From: Desulfobacteraceae bacterium
GTDB taxonomy: Bacteria > Desulfobacterota > Desulfobacteria > Desulfobacterales > SURF-7
Assembly (NCBI GenBank): GCA_003599865.1
Contig: QZKS01000050.1
Coordinates: 62,001-126,000, forward strand
Reading direction: 5' to 3'
Length of the DNA: 64,000 bases
Every line of letters begins with the position of its first letter. Position 1 is the stretch's first letter. Under the pieces are notes generated by a model. It was given only the letters and a program-made list of their open reading frames with translations. It was not told where the DNA came from and did no database searches. The position numbers and the translations under genes were made by a program. Below, in pieces: positions 27,141-36,414 of the stretch.

Positions 27141-29444
27141 ATGGCGGAAAAACACGAAAATACGCAAGCTCTTCCGGAAAAACCACCCGGGCACTCAACT
27201 GTCTCCATGCCGGATACCGCATGGTTCACGGATGTTATCAATGAACTGAACATTACCCGTAAAAATGTGCTGATCTATCCGGATGAACACATCCAGATAC
27301 AAAACAGCATGAAACGATCTTTCCGTGCATTGAACCTGATTTTCTCATCCATTCCCAAATTAGTCATCACCATCACAGACAAAAAATTGATTGTGGGAAA
27401 TGAAACCTTTGATCCTCAGAACAGACGATTTAAAGAATTTGCAGACGCTATCCGGCAGCATGAAATTATTTCGGTTATTTTTCTGAAAGGGATTGAAACA
27501 GAAGAGCTGCTAAGATTTCTCCGCATCATCGCCACCAAACCGGAAACCATCAGAAGCATGGGTGGTATTGAAAAAACGGCAAGAGACAACTCCCTTTTCA
27601 ATATTGAAATCAAAACCATTGACTTCAGCAAACTCCACCTCACAGAAGAAACCAATATTGTCGTTGATCAGGCAGGCAAAAAAACAGATGCCGACCCAAA
27701 GAGCGTATGGGATAATCTGGTCATGAACCTGGTATCCGGTTCCATCACCGATTCCGACATGGGTGTCGACCTTTTTGTCGCAAACAAAATTACACCGACG
27801 GAACTTGCCGGATTTCTGAACGACCAAAATCCGGATTCAATGCGCTCCATAAGGCTGTTTGAGAATTTGTTCCGGATAAGCCTTTCAAAAATTGAAACCC
27901 ATGAAGAGGACAGCGAGCAGGCTTCCAGGCATTTCAATAACGTCAACCTGCTCCTGCAGGAACTGAATCCGGAGATGCGTCAACAGTTTCTATCCGTTAC
28001 CCTGCAGCACTGCAATGATGAATCCGATCCGCAGAAATCCCGGACAATCATCAGCGGCTTGCAGGAAAAATTTATCATTGAAATGATGCGACAGGCCAAT
28101 GATCGAGGGCAGGAAATTTCACCATCCTTAATTGAATTTACAAAAAAAATAGCCAATATCAAAGGCTTGCCCCCATCTTCATTCGGGAATACCAATCCTG
28201 ACGCGCTGGAAAACGATTCGGCAATACAAACGAAAGAGGCAGAGACCTTATTCAAGCGGGAGTCCTTTGAACAATATGTTACCAAGGAATATGAGGAAAT
28301 GCTGTCCGGTCTTGCCTCAACCGAACAATTGGAAATCGTATCGGATCCGGAACGGTTTTCCATTGAAGACCATCTGAAAACACTGGAAGAAAAAAATCTG
28401 GATATCCAGATTGCCAGAGTTCTCATCGCATTCATCAATGAAAACATTGAACTGGATGAGTATCTGGATTATTCCAAACGGCTGATCTCCATCTGCAATG
28501 AAATCAGCATTTCAAGGAATGAAGATTTTCTTTTCCTGAAAGAAATCTTTTTTACCTTTAAACTACATGCCATCCATAAATCCAACCCGGAACTGCGATC
28601 CATTGCCGGAATCTGTTTGGAAGAGATTGAAAAACCACTGTTCTTCGCCAGGGCAGTGGATGCTTTTGACAAGCTGGGAAAACAGGAAAACAATGAGGCC
28701 ATTGATTTTCTGGTTCTGCTTGGACCGAAAATTGTTCCTGAAGTGGTTAATCTGTTTGCCAAATATGAATATCCGGAAAACGGAAAGCACCTGATAAACC
28801 TTCTCTCCAACTTCAGTGAAGCGGCATGCAATGAGGTTAAGAAAAGAATTCATGACCCAAGGCCATCCTATGTTAAAAATCTCGTTATCCTGACCCGGGA
28901 AATCGGAAATAAGGAGATTGCATCCTACCTGGATTATCTGCTGGATCATAAAGATCAGACCATCCAGCTGGAAACGCTATCCGCACTGTTAAAATTTCAT
29001 CATCCAAAGGCAGGCCACCTTCTCTGCCGCCTACTAGACGCAAGCCAGCCTGAAATCGTTTCTCAGGCAATTCAATTGTCCGGGCAATACAAAGTACAGG
29101 AAACAGCGGAACACCTTGTCAAAATGCTGAAAAGTCCGGCCATCACAAGAACAACTATCCAAAAAAATGAAGAACTGATCCTCGCACTGGGCAACATCGG
29201 TAATCCTGTTGCCATACCATTTCTGGAAAAACTGGTCAGAACCTACTTCACACTTTTCCCCAAAACATTGTTAAAAATGAAACAGACCATTTTCGAAACC
29301 CTTGATAGCTATCCGGATATAGAAGTCTCTTCTTTGTTGAAAATCGGAATTCGAATGGAGAACCCCAAAATAAAAAAGATATGTCAACATTATCTTAAAG
29401 ATGTTCAAAACAAGAACAAACCTGACTATCATGATATGCCATGA
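27141..29444 (+). CDS. HEAT-repeat-like protein with shared N-terminal domain
   Basis: 767 residues, no signal peptide or membrane helix, so cytoplasmic. Residues ~33-135 form an alpha/beta domain (RKNVLIYPDEH, KLVITITDKKLIVGNETF, FLRIIATKP) that resembles the N-terminus of the next protein. A long helical middle follows, and from about 540 to 750 a run of helical pairs resembling HEAT/Armadillo repeats (EAIDFLVLLGPKIVPEVVNLF, LLDHKDQTIQLETLSALLKF, ELILALGNIGNPVAIPFLEKL). Probable scaffold or partner of the downstream HD-GYP protein, 17 bases away. Start ATG 27141 has no clear ribosome site. Confidence 0.75.
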   Translation: MAEKHENTQALPEKPPGHSTVSMPDTAWFTDVINELNITRKNVLIYPDEHIQIQNSMKRSFRALNLIFSSIPKLVITITDKKLIVGNETFDPQNRRFKEFADAIRQHEIISVIFLKGIETEELLRFLRIIATKPETIRSMGGIEKTARDNSLFNIEIKTIDFSKLHLTEETNIVVDQAGKKTDADPKSVWDNLVMNLVSGSITDSDMGVDLFVANKITPTELAGFLNDQNPDSMRSIRLFENLFRISLSKIETHEEDSEQASRHFNNVNLLLQELNPEMRQQFLSVTLQHCNDESDPQKSRTIISGLQEKFIIEMMRQANDRGQEISPSLIEFTKKIANIKGLPPSSFGNTNPDALENDSAIQTKEAETLFKRESFEQYVTKEYEEMLSGLASTEQLEIVSDPERFSIEDHLKTLEEKNLDIQIARVLIAFINENIELDEYLDYSKRLISICNEISISRNEDFLFLKEIFFTFKLHAIHKSNPELRSIAGICLEEIEKPLFFARAVDAFDKLGKQENNEAIDFLVLLGPKIVPEVVNLFAKYEYPENGKHLINLLSNFSEAACNEVKKRIHDPRPSYVKNLVILTREIGNKEIASYLDYLLDHKDQTIQLETLSALLKFHHPKAGHLLCRLLDASQPEIVSQAIQLSGQYKVQETAEHLVKMLKSPAITRTTIQKNEELILALGNIGNPVAIPFLEKLVRTYFTLFPKTLLKMKQTIFETLDSYPDIEVSSLLKIGIRMENPKIKKICQHYLKDVQNKNKPDYHDMP

Positions 29445-29461
29445 GTCAATACAAAACCTGA

Positions 29462-30622
29462 ATGTCACTTTTCAAGACGGCTGAAATGGAACATAAAAAA
29501 GAACTGTTACAGATTATCAAAACCTTTAATGCGGCAATTGTCAATTCACGCCTGTACTCCTTTGAACATCCCCAGGTCAAACGATATATCGAAGAAACGT
29601 TTATCGAACTTGATCGTCTTCTGATGATTCTGCAGGAGATCACCCTGATTGTTGTCGGTACAAATCTGGTTTTCCGGAACCAGACTATTCAGGGAAGCGG
29701 GCCGAATATCAAACAATTTATCAGTATCTTGCAGGATAATAAAATTGATCGCATTTCATTTCTTTCCCATCTTCCCAAATCCTCTTTTTATGAACTGATA
29801 CAAAAACTCTCTTCTTCTGAAACAAGGGAATTGAACAGCACCGAATATGTTAAGCTTGGAAAGGTTGAAATCAGGATTGAGGATAATCCGTTTTCCCAGA
29901 ATCAACTGTCTTCTGATGAATATTCGGAAAAAATGGATCAGTTGTTATCCCTCCGAGACGAAACCCTGCAGGAAATTAAAGAAATTTATAATGGTATAAA
30001 AAAATATAAAAAACAAATTGATGTCCGTGGTATCGAAACCATGGTGAAAACATTTATCAAGGGATTCTCACACGGCATCAACCCCATCAGCATGCTGGCC
30101 TCACTGAAATCGGCGGATGAATACACCTTCACCCATGTGATCAATGTCTGTATTCTTACCATGAGCCAGGCGGAAGCTCTCGGCTTTTCAGGCGAAAAGC
30201 TTTACCAGATCGGAATTGCCTCGGTTATGCATGATGCGGGAAAGCTCTTCATCCCGGAAGAAATACTGAACAAGCCAGGCATGTTGACAACAGAAGAAAG
30301 AGCGATCATTGAAACCCACACAACAAAAGGAGCCCGATATATTCTTGGACTTGAAAATATCCCCCAGATCGCTGTGCTGGGTGCCCTGGAACACCATATC
30401 AAATATAACGGAACCGGCTATCCTGTCATGCAAAAGAAATGGACTCCGAATATCGTCAGTCAGATGATTTCCATTGCCGATGTATTTGATGCCATGAGAA
30501 GCCGCAGGGCCTATAAAGAACCAAAGCCAAAAGAATTGATCATCCAAATTTTAAACGAGGAAAAAGGCACATCCTTTAACCCGTTTCTTGTGGATCATTT
30601 TATCAAGCTGATAAAAGGTTAG
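29462..30622 (+). CDS. HD-GYP domain phosphodiesterase
   Basis: 386 residues. The N-terminal domain (~20-120) matches the pattern of the upstream HEAT protein's N-terminus (SRLYSFEHPQVKRYI, LIVVGTNLVFRNQTI). A short helical linker leads to an HD-GYP domain with His225 in FTHVINVC, the HD doublet at 257-258 (MHDAGK), HH at 311-312 and an intact GYP at 319-321 in NGTGYP. Predicted c-di-GMP or cGAMP phosphodiesterase. There is no receiver domain, so control is likely through the N-terminal domain or the HEAT partner. Confidence 0.9.
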   Translation: MSLFKTAEMEHKKELLQIIKTFNAAIVNSRLYSFEHPQVKRYIEETFIELDRLLMILQEITLIVVGTNLVFRNQTIQGSGPNIKQFISILQDNKIDRISFLSHLPKSSFYELIQKLSSSETRELNSTEYVKLGKVEIRIEDNPFSQNQLSSDEYSEKMDQLLSLRDETLQEIKEIYNGIKKYKKQIDVRGIETMVKTFIKGFSHGINPISMLASLKSADEYTFTHVINVCILTMSQAEALGFSGEKLYQIGIASVMHDAGKLFIPEEILNKPGMLTTEERAIIETHTTKGARYILGLENIPQIAVLGALEHHIKYNGTGYPVMQKKWTPNIVSQMISIADVFDAMRSRRAYKEPKPKELIIQILNEEKGTSFNPFLVDHFIKLIKG

Positions 30623-30673
30623 GAAGACCCTCACAGCGTGAGGAAAGAAACAAGCTGCTTGAAATATTTTTCT

Positions 30674-30696
30674 GATCTCCGGTAAGATCTTTTTTT
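30674..30696 (+). terminator. Weak rho-independent terminator after the HD-GYP gene
   Basis: A 5-base stem GATCT/AGATC with a 6-base loop is followed by a run of seven T. It lies about 50 bases past the HD-GYP stop. The stem is short, so efficiency is doubtful. Confidence 0.4.
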
Positions 30697-31051
30697 ACTT
30701 GAACACAGCAATAATCTCATAGCATTGCTTTTCATAAAAATCATTACCGATAAAGAAGACATCCCCTTCTGAAATAAAAAAATCATTCAGATCTTTGTCA
30801 AAAACAACAGACAGCGGATGATATTCACTGGAGAGCTGTCTGGCTAATTTGATGGCCTCTGTTTTTGTCATTTTATGCAACTTTTTGTTATCCATGATGA
30901 AAATATTGAACAAATCGTACCTGATAGGAGATGACTTCAGCAAGAACAGTGCCATAGGAAGGGTGTCGTGATACGAAAAACAGAAAATCGGGTTCAGGAG
31001 CCGTTGTTCAACGTTCACAAGTTCCGAAATCCCTATGAACAACGTAAGCAA
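30695..31051 (-). CDS. Small hypothetical protein
   Basis: An open frame of up to 118 codons from TTG 31051. The more protein-like part begins at ATG 30895 (66 residues: TKTEAIKLARQLSSEYHPL, then a beta-like C-terminus with VVFDKDLNDFFISEGDVFFIG). Neither start has a convincing ribosome site. No family recognised. It is convergent with the HD-GYP gene. Confidence 0.45.
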   Translation of the reverse strand: MLTLFIGISELVNVEQRLLNPIFCFSYHDTLPMALFLLKSSPIRYDLFNIFIMDNKKLHKMTKTEAIKLARQLSSEYHPLSVVFDKDLNDFFISEGDVFFIGNDFYEKQCYEIIAVFK

Positions 31052-31098
31052 CCGGTCTCACGATAGGAAAAAAAATAATGAAATAAAGGAATTCTATG

Positions 31099-31665
31099 TC
31101 ATGTTTTCTTTTTGATCTTTCGCAGCTTGACCTGTAGCCAATCTTTGAAACGATCCATTGTACCGGGAGCCTCAAACTGAATAACACATTCTGCTTTTTT
31201 ACCGGATTTTACACTTTCCGCTTTGATTACATATGCACCCGGCGGAATGGTATCCCGGACGATGATTGGTTTGCGGTCCGATGGATCAAGATCCAGTCGT
31301 AACAATTCCATCATCTTTATTTCTTTGCTGACGAGAAGTTTGAACGATCCCGTATCGCTGACAAGCCAGGAATCCACTGGAATGGAAACCCGGTTGTTAC
31401 CTGTTCCGCCGACGATATCGACAAAAACAGAATCCCCGGGATCAAAACCCAACCCGCCAATCTGGATCGGTGTTTTTAATAATGTTGATATGCCCAATTT
31501 CACAATATATGGCTCCACAGCAATCTGGGGGCCGGGATAATCGGTATAGATACCTTCAATTTCCTTATTTTTCGGTGCACAACCAAAGACAACAAACATC
31601 AGAATGGCAAGCAGCCCGAGTTTGAATCCATTATTTTTCCTTACGATATATTGAAAAATAGACAT
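31099..31665 (-). CDS. Hypothetical lipoprotein
   Basis: 188 residues; signal peptide (LGLLAILMFVV) with lipobox VFGC (Cys29). The mature part is a single beta-rich domain, probably immunoglobulin-like: IGGLGFDPGDSVFVDIVGG, GSFKLLVSKEI, IPPGAYVIKAESV. A basic tail ends in RKIKKKT. GGGAG precedes ATG 31665. No named family recognised; likely periplasm-facing. It lies about 90 bases past the uspA-like gene on the same strand. Confidence 0.72.
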   Translation of the reverse strand: MSIFQYIVRKNNGFKLGLLAILMFVVFGCAPKNKEIEGIYTDYPGPQIAVEPYIVKLGISTLLKTPIQIGGLGFDPGDSVFVDIVGGTGNNRVSIPVDSWLVSDTGSFKLLVSKEIKMMELLRLDLDPSDRKPIIVRDTIPPGAYVIKAESVKSGKKAECVIQFEAPGTMDRFKDWLQVKLRKIKKKT

Positions 31666-31754
31666 TGCTTTCTCCCGGTGTCCGGTAATCCCGGATCAAC
31701 CTTGCCGGATATCAACTCATCAAGTACTCATTGATATGTTCCATGGTTTGATCA

Positions 31755-32228
31755 CTAATTTACAATCAGCACGGATATGTTTTTTACAGAATGAATCACT
31801 TTTTGTGAAACACTTCCCAGAAAAAATTCCTGGATTCCGGAAAGGCCCCTTCTCCCCAATACAATAATGTCGTAGCCGGATGAAAAATCGATAATATCCC
31901 GGGCGATCTCTTTTTTTTGAATCTGTGCTTCCACTATAATATTTTCCGTTCGAAAACCTGCCTCTAACAGAATGGAACGGGCCTTCTGCTGCGCCTTCTC
32001 CACAATGGTTTTTTGCTGTTCCGCAATCTCCGTAAAACTTGCCTGCTGTGCCAGGAAGTAAGGGGTTAATTCCGGATGATTCATCGAAAAAACAGAAATG
32101 GTATCCTGAAGAACGCTGAACAGTGTAACCTGATTTTCAGGATTAAAAAACAATGCCACATGCTCCACTGCACGCATGGCATTTTCCGAATCGTCAAATG
32201 CAATTAATATTTTATTGGTTTTCGCCAT
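31755..32228 (-). CDS. Universal stress protein, UspA family
   Basis: 157 residues. A Rossmann-like fold begins KILIAFDDSENAMRAVEHV, and the C-terminal nucleotide-binding motif G-x2-G-x9-G-S is intact in GRRGLSGIQEFFLGSV, placing it in the ATP-binding subgroup. AGGAGG precedes ATG 32228. Divergent from hypA. Function is general stress adaptation; the specific trigger is unknown. Confidence 0.9.
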   Translation of the reverse strand: MAKTNKILIAFDDSENAMRAVEHVALFFNPENQVTLFSVLQDTISVFSMNHPELTPYFLAQQASFTEIAEQQKTIVEKAQQKARSILLEAGFRTENIIVEAQIQKKEIARDIIDFSSGYDIIVLGRRGLSGIQEFFLGSVSQKVIHSVKNISVLIVN

Positions 32229-32305
32229 AGCCCCCTCCTGATAAACCGTTTTTGGAATAATCTGCCATTTTCAACCAATCGTGGTTCAAACCGGTCCGTG
32301 TCAAA

Positions 32306-32316
32306 ATGATTATCAT
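32306..32316. promoter_or_regulatory. Fur-like palindrome between uspA and hypA
   Basis: ATGATTATCAT is a perfect palindrome around a central T and resembles the core of a Fur box. It lies about 155 bases upstream of hypA and 80 upstream of the uspA-like gene, inside a 243-base divergent region. A single A/T-rich 11-mer is weak evidence. Confidence 0.3.
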
Positions 32317-32471
32317 CAATTTCCCGGAAAGTATCAAGAAATTTATTTTTCACAACTTCTGAAAAACCTGATTTCGCCGGAAAAAATCTGCCTGGAAAAT
32401 CCAAGCCAAAAAATAAGGTTGAAATCCATTTCACCCGGCTCTATAAACAGAATCAAAATAAAGGAATCCCC

Positions 32472-32822
32472 ATGCACGAACTTCAAGTGACGGAAAGCAT
32501 TTTAAACATCGCGCTCAAACATTCTCCGCCGGACAAGGTAAAAAAAATCATCGCGATTCATCTAACCATCGGCGAACTCTCCGAACTGGAAGATGAATGG
32601 CTCCAGCATTATTTTGATTATCTGAGCAAAAACACACTTGCTCAAGGCGCCAAACTGGTCATTGAGCGGTCTCCGATTCGTATGGAATGCAATTCATGCA
32701 ATCATCGGTTTCGAATCAAACGGGATGGTATCAAACATATTGAATGCCCTCAATGCCGCCATCAGCAATGTACCCTTATTTCAGGCAGAGAATATCATAT
32801 CAAGCATCTGGAGGTTTTATAA
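32472..32822 (+). CDS. hypA: Hydrogenase maturation nickel metallochaperone HypA
   Basis: Delivers nickel to [NiFe]-hydrogenase with HypB. The mature N-terminus MHELQ carries the nickel-binding His2, and the zinc site is formed by Cys73/Cys76 and Cys92/Cys95 (CNSC and CPQC). 116 residues, normal. AAGGA precedes the ATG. The stop overlaps the hypB start by one base. No other hyp or hydrogenase gene is in the window. Confidence 0.94.
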   Translation: MHELQVTESILNIALKHSPPDKVKKIIAIHLTIGELSELEDEWLQHYFDYLSKNTLAQGAKLVIERSPIRMECNSCNHRFRIKRDGIKHIECPQCRHQQCTLISGREYHIKHLEVL

Positions 32823-33496
32823 TGGAAGAGATCCGGCTCATTGAAATCAAGGAAGAGATCCACGCAGACAATACCGAAAAAGCAAACCTGCTGAGAACCC
32901 AATTATCAAAATCAAAAACCTTTTTGCTCAACCTCATGTCTTCCCCGGGTGCCGGAAAAACAACGACCATTCTAAAAACAATCGAAACCATGCAGGGCAA
33001 AATCCGTACGGGTGTGATTGAGGCTGATATTGATTCCATGGTTGACGCAGAAAAGATCGCAGCAATAGGTATTGAGGCTGTTCAATTGAGAACCGGCGGG
33101 TTCTGTCATCTTGACGCCTTCATGGTTGAGAAGGGCCTGGAAGGCCTGAATCTTGATAACCTGGATCTGGTCATTATTGAAAATGTGGGGAATCTGGTAT
33201 GTCCGGCGGAATTTGATACAGGGGCTATTAAAAATGTCATGATATTAAGTGTGCCGGAAGGCGATGACAAACCGCTCAAATACCCCCTGATGTTCACCGT
33301 ATGCGATGTCCTGCTGATCAATAAAATTGATTATTTGTCTCTTTCCGATTTCAATGTTGATGCGGCAATCGCAAGGGCGAAGAATCTGAATCCGGATATT
33401 GAAATATTCACCATCTCATCCAGAACAGGAGAAGGGATTGAAAAGTGGACAGAGTGGCTCGTCAAAGAAGTAAATTATTTTATTCATCAACAATAA
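32822..33496 (+). CDS. hypB: Hydrogenase nickel incorporation GTPase HypB
   Basis: GTPase supplying nickel to hydrogenase maturation together with HypA. The G1 loop is MSSPGAGKTTT, the metal-binding switch region is GGFCHLDA, followed by IIENVGNLVCP and the NKID guanine motif. About 224 residues from ATG 32822, with GGAGG upstream. It lacks the His-rich N-terminal nickel-storage stretch found in some homologues, and I see no CxxCGC motif at the N-terminus. Confidence 0.94.
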   Translation: MEEIRLIEIKEEIHADNTEKANLLRTQLSKSKTFLLNLMSSPGAGKTTTILKTIETMQGKIRTGVIEADIDSMVDAEKIAAIGIEAVQLRTGGFCHLDAFMVEKGLEGLNLDNLDLVIIENVGNLVCPAEFDTGAIKNVMILSVPEGDDKPLKYPLMFTVCDVLLINKIDYLSLSDFNVDAAIARAKNLNPDIEIFTISSRTGEGIEKWTEWLVKEVNYFIHQQ

Positions 33497-33541
33497 AAAC
33501 CGTTTCCCCGGTCATAAAGCACGATATTGCATTTCACATGG

Positions 33542-36412
33542 CTAGAAGGTATAGCCAATTGAAAAATATAATCGACCGTTGTTTTTATCGGATTCCTGCC
33601 TGTCAAGCATATAGCCGTACTGTATGCCTACGGGAAAATAAGGTGTAATATATCGCAGACTGAGACCCGTAGAAGAGCGAAATGAATCCTCTCCTTCTTC
33701 CGTTAAGGCGTTACGAACACTGCCGATGTCATAAAATGGAGCCAATTCCAGATTGAAACCAATATCAAAACGGACTTCCATACTTCCGAGAAGCTCTGTC
33801 CGTCCTCCCATGGCCGCCCCTTCCCGGTCTATCCTGAGTCGATTTTCATCATACCCCCTGACACTGGAAAGACCGCCCAGAAAGAAAAGCTGATCTTCGG
33901 GAATTACGCTTTTTTCTCCTGATGGAACAATATGACCGGCACGACCTCTTACGGCAAAAACAATGCGATTGTATATTTGAGAATACATGCGGATTTCAGA
34001 ACGGTAGGTGATAAAATTATCCAAGGAATTCTCAAGACCCCGGGAAAAATCCATTCCGATGGAAGTGAACATACCCTTTTGCGGCCGGATAAAAGAATCG
34101 ACGGAATTATAAACAATCGAGGGGCTAGTGACCAAAATACCTCTGGGATCATACGCTTCTTGATCATCGTCGGAAAAAGATTCACCGTCACGCAAATACT
34201 GCTCTTTTCTTTCATAACCGATTGCCAGCCTGGCAGACATGTTATACGGCAGCTTTCGTATAAATGAAACCGTCAAACCGTAACCCTCGGTGCCGAAACC
34301 GACATTCAACTCTTCCCGTTTTTCCCAGAAAAGATTGGCGGATGCGGAAATACGGGTATCCAACAAACGAGGTTCCGTCAGTCCAATCTCACCACGATTT
34401 CCAATCTGGCTGCCCTCCAGCTCAACCCATGCTTCCTTGTTTAATCCCATCAGGTTCAGATCACTTAATCGAGAATTCAGAAACAATTTTTTGGAAGTAT
34501 CATAACCAATACTGGCTTCCAGAGCGTATGGTTTTTTTTCCTCAACCTCCACCAGAAAATCAACCTTCTCCGATATTTCTTTCAAACCGAGCGGCTTGAC
34601 CCTTGCTGATTTAAACGCATTGATATTTTGTATATTTCTCTGGCCCTCAATCATATTCATCATGGAAAACGGGGCTCCTTCCTCGAGAGTAAACTCTGCA
34701 TCAATAACTTTTTTCCTGGTCCTGAAATTGCCGACGGTTAACAATTCTCCTGTTTTCACATAGGGACCTTGAGATATTTCATAGGTTATCTCCGCTTCTG
34801 CTGTTTCCGGGTTTATTGTCTTTTTTTCCTGAATCCGGACATGAGGGTAACCGGCTTCGGAAATATGCATTGCCAGGTTATTTTTATCACTCTGAATCAT
34901 ATATTCCCGAAAGGGATCACCTGGCTTCATGTCCAGTTTGTCCATGGCCCATTCTTCAGAAAGTCCGGATAACCCATCGAATAGCACCGATGAAACAGTA
35001 ATTTTTTGCCCCTCCGTAATTTTGAATATGATATCTGCATATTTTTCATGATGTTCCTTGTCCTCTGTCCAGGAAATCTCTTCTTCTACTTTAACATACG
35101 GGTATCCTTTTTTCAGATATAGGGTAATCACGCCTCGGATATCATCATCCAGTATCTGCCGGACGAATTCTCCGCTTGAAAATACCCCTTCTATCTCAGT
35201 GATGATCTGTTTTTGAATTTTATCCTCCGGAATAGATGAATTCCCGATGATTTTCAAATCCCTGACAATGGATCGTTTTCCTTCTTCAATGATGAAATAG
35301 ACCTTTCGTTCCATTCCGATAGGACTTTCAGGTTCAATCTCCATACGCACCCGACAATCCACATACCCTTTTTTAAAATATCGCTCTCTTATTGTACGTG
35401 CGGTTTTTCGAACCCAATAATCATTTGCCGCTCCTTCTCTGAACACCTGCAAATCATCCCGCAACGTCCAGTCCCAGAACTGATCGTTACCCTTGAAGCC
35501 GATTTCGTATAAGGGGCCTTCTGATATGTGCAAGACAATCCGAACCTTCTGGGCAGCTTCATCCATTACGACCCGGGGAGTAATTTTCACCTCAGGAAAA
35601 TGACTTTTCCGATAGAAGGCTGTTAAATTTCTTACATCCTCATCGAGTTCCTTTTTTTGATAGCGGCTCATGCCTCCCGGCAAAAAAGAAGATTTCCACA
35701 TGTTCAGCCGAGACTTGATACGAATACCCGTAAATGAACGATTTCCCTCTATTTCAAAATGATCCACACGAAAAAAAGGACCTTTGTGGAGTTCCACATG
35801 AAGTATATAGTGACCGCTCTTTCTATCCTGCCATGGATGGAGACTAACTTTCGGAGAAATATATCCCTGGTCTTTTAACAATCGAACAATCAAGGACTGC
35901 TGTTGCGAAATGATTTCTTTCTGAAATGCATCTCCTGTATAAATCGTCATGGCATTGAGGATTTCCCGCTCAAATACAGGGAAGTTGCCCGTAATTTTAA
36001 TCTCCTGTATTCGAGGCATGATTCTTAATTGAAAATGAATATCCAAATTACCGGTTTCATTTTTCCTTGTTTCCATTTTTTCGACTGTAAACAATCCGGT
36101 GGACTTCAGATTGGCTTCCATCTGATCTATTTTTTCAGATGAAATGATGGTTCCTTCCGGAATGGCTATCAGATTTTCTGCCGCTCTTTTCCAATGATCC
36201 GAATCATTGCCTGTTCCCAGGATTTCAATATGAATCCTTCCGACCAAGAATCCTTCATTATTTATGGCATGAAGATCATTTGATTGAGCACAAACGTCAA
36301 AAAGAAAAATACTTCCAACAGACAACCACAATAATATGCTGATGAATCGTCTTTTGCTCAGGCGCGATCGGTTTTGATCACTTTCGTTATGGCAGGAAAT
36401 AGTCCACCCCAT
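33542..36412 (-). CDS. tamA: BamA/TamA-family outer membrane protein with seven POTRA domains
   Basis: 956-residue Omp85 protein. After a signal region (ISILLWLSVGSIFLFDVCA), seven POTRA-like units can be counted, starting near residues 55, 133, 211, 298, 380, 464 and 547, each opening with a strand and a GN or G-x turn (IKITGNF, FEIEGNR, IGFKGND, LKIIGNS, LFDGLSG, LTVGNFR). The barrel (from ~630) contains the loop-6 motif SSVRGYDENR and ends in FSIGYTF. Two bases separate it from tamB upstream, so I call it the TamA partner; the POTRA count is unlike E. coli TamA (three) or BamA (five). Confidence 0.88.
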   Translation of the reverse strand: MGWTISCHNESDQNRSRLSKRRFISILLWLSVGSIFLFDVCAQSNDLHAINNEGFLVGRIHIEILGTGNDSDHWKRAAENLIAIPEGTIISSEKIDQMEANLKSTGLFTVEKMETRKNETGNLDIHFQLRIMPRIQEIKITGNFPVFEREILNAMTIYTGDAFQKEIISQQQSLIVRLLKDQGYISPKVSLHPWQDRKSGHYILHVELHKGPFFRVDHFEIEGNRSFTGIRIKSRLNMWKSSFLPGGMSRYQKKELDEDVRNLTAFYRKSHFPEVKITPRVVMDEAAQKVRIVLHISEGPLYEIGFKGNDQFWDWTLRDDLQVFREGAANDYWVRKTARTIRERYFKKGYVDCRVRMEIEPESPIGMERKVYFIIEEGKRSIVRDLKIIGNSSIPEDKIQKQIITEIEGVFSSGEFVRQILDDDIRGVITLYLKKGYPYVKVEEEISWTEDKEHHEKYADIIFKITEGQKITVSSVLFDGLSGLSEEWAMDKLDMKPGDPFREYMIQSDKNNLAMHISEAGYPHVRIQEKKTINPETAEAEITYEISQGPYVKTGELLTVGNFRTRKKVIDAEFTLEEGAPFSMMNMIEGQRNIQNINAFKSARVKPLGLKEISEKVDFLVEVEEKKPYALEASIGYDTSKKLFLNSRLSDLNLMGLNKEAWVELEGSQIGNRGEIGLTEPRLLDTRISASANLFWEKREELNVGFGTEGYGLTVSFIRKLPYNMSARLAIGYERKEQYLRDGESFSDDDQEAYDPRGILVTSPSIVYNSVDSFIRPQKGMFTSIGMDFSRGLENSLDNFITYRSEIRMYSQIYNRIVFAVRGRAGHIVPSGEKSVIPEDQLFFLGGLSSVRGYDENRLRIDREGAAMGGRTELLGSMEVRFDIGFNLELAPFYDIGSVRNALTEEGEDSFRSSTGLSLRYITPYFPVGIQYGYMLDRQESDKNNGRLYFSIGYTF

Positions 36413-36414
36413 TG

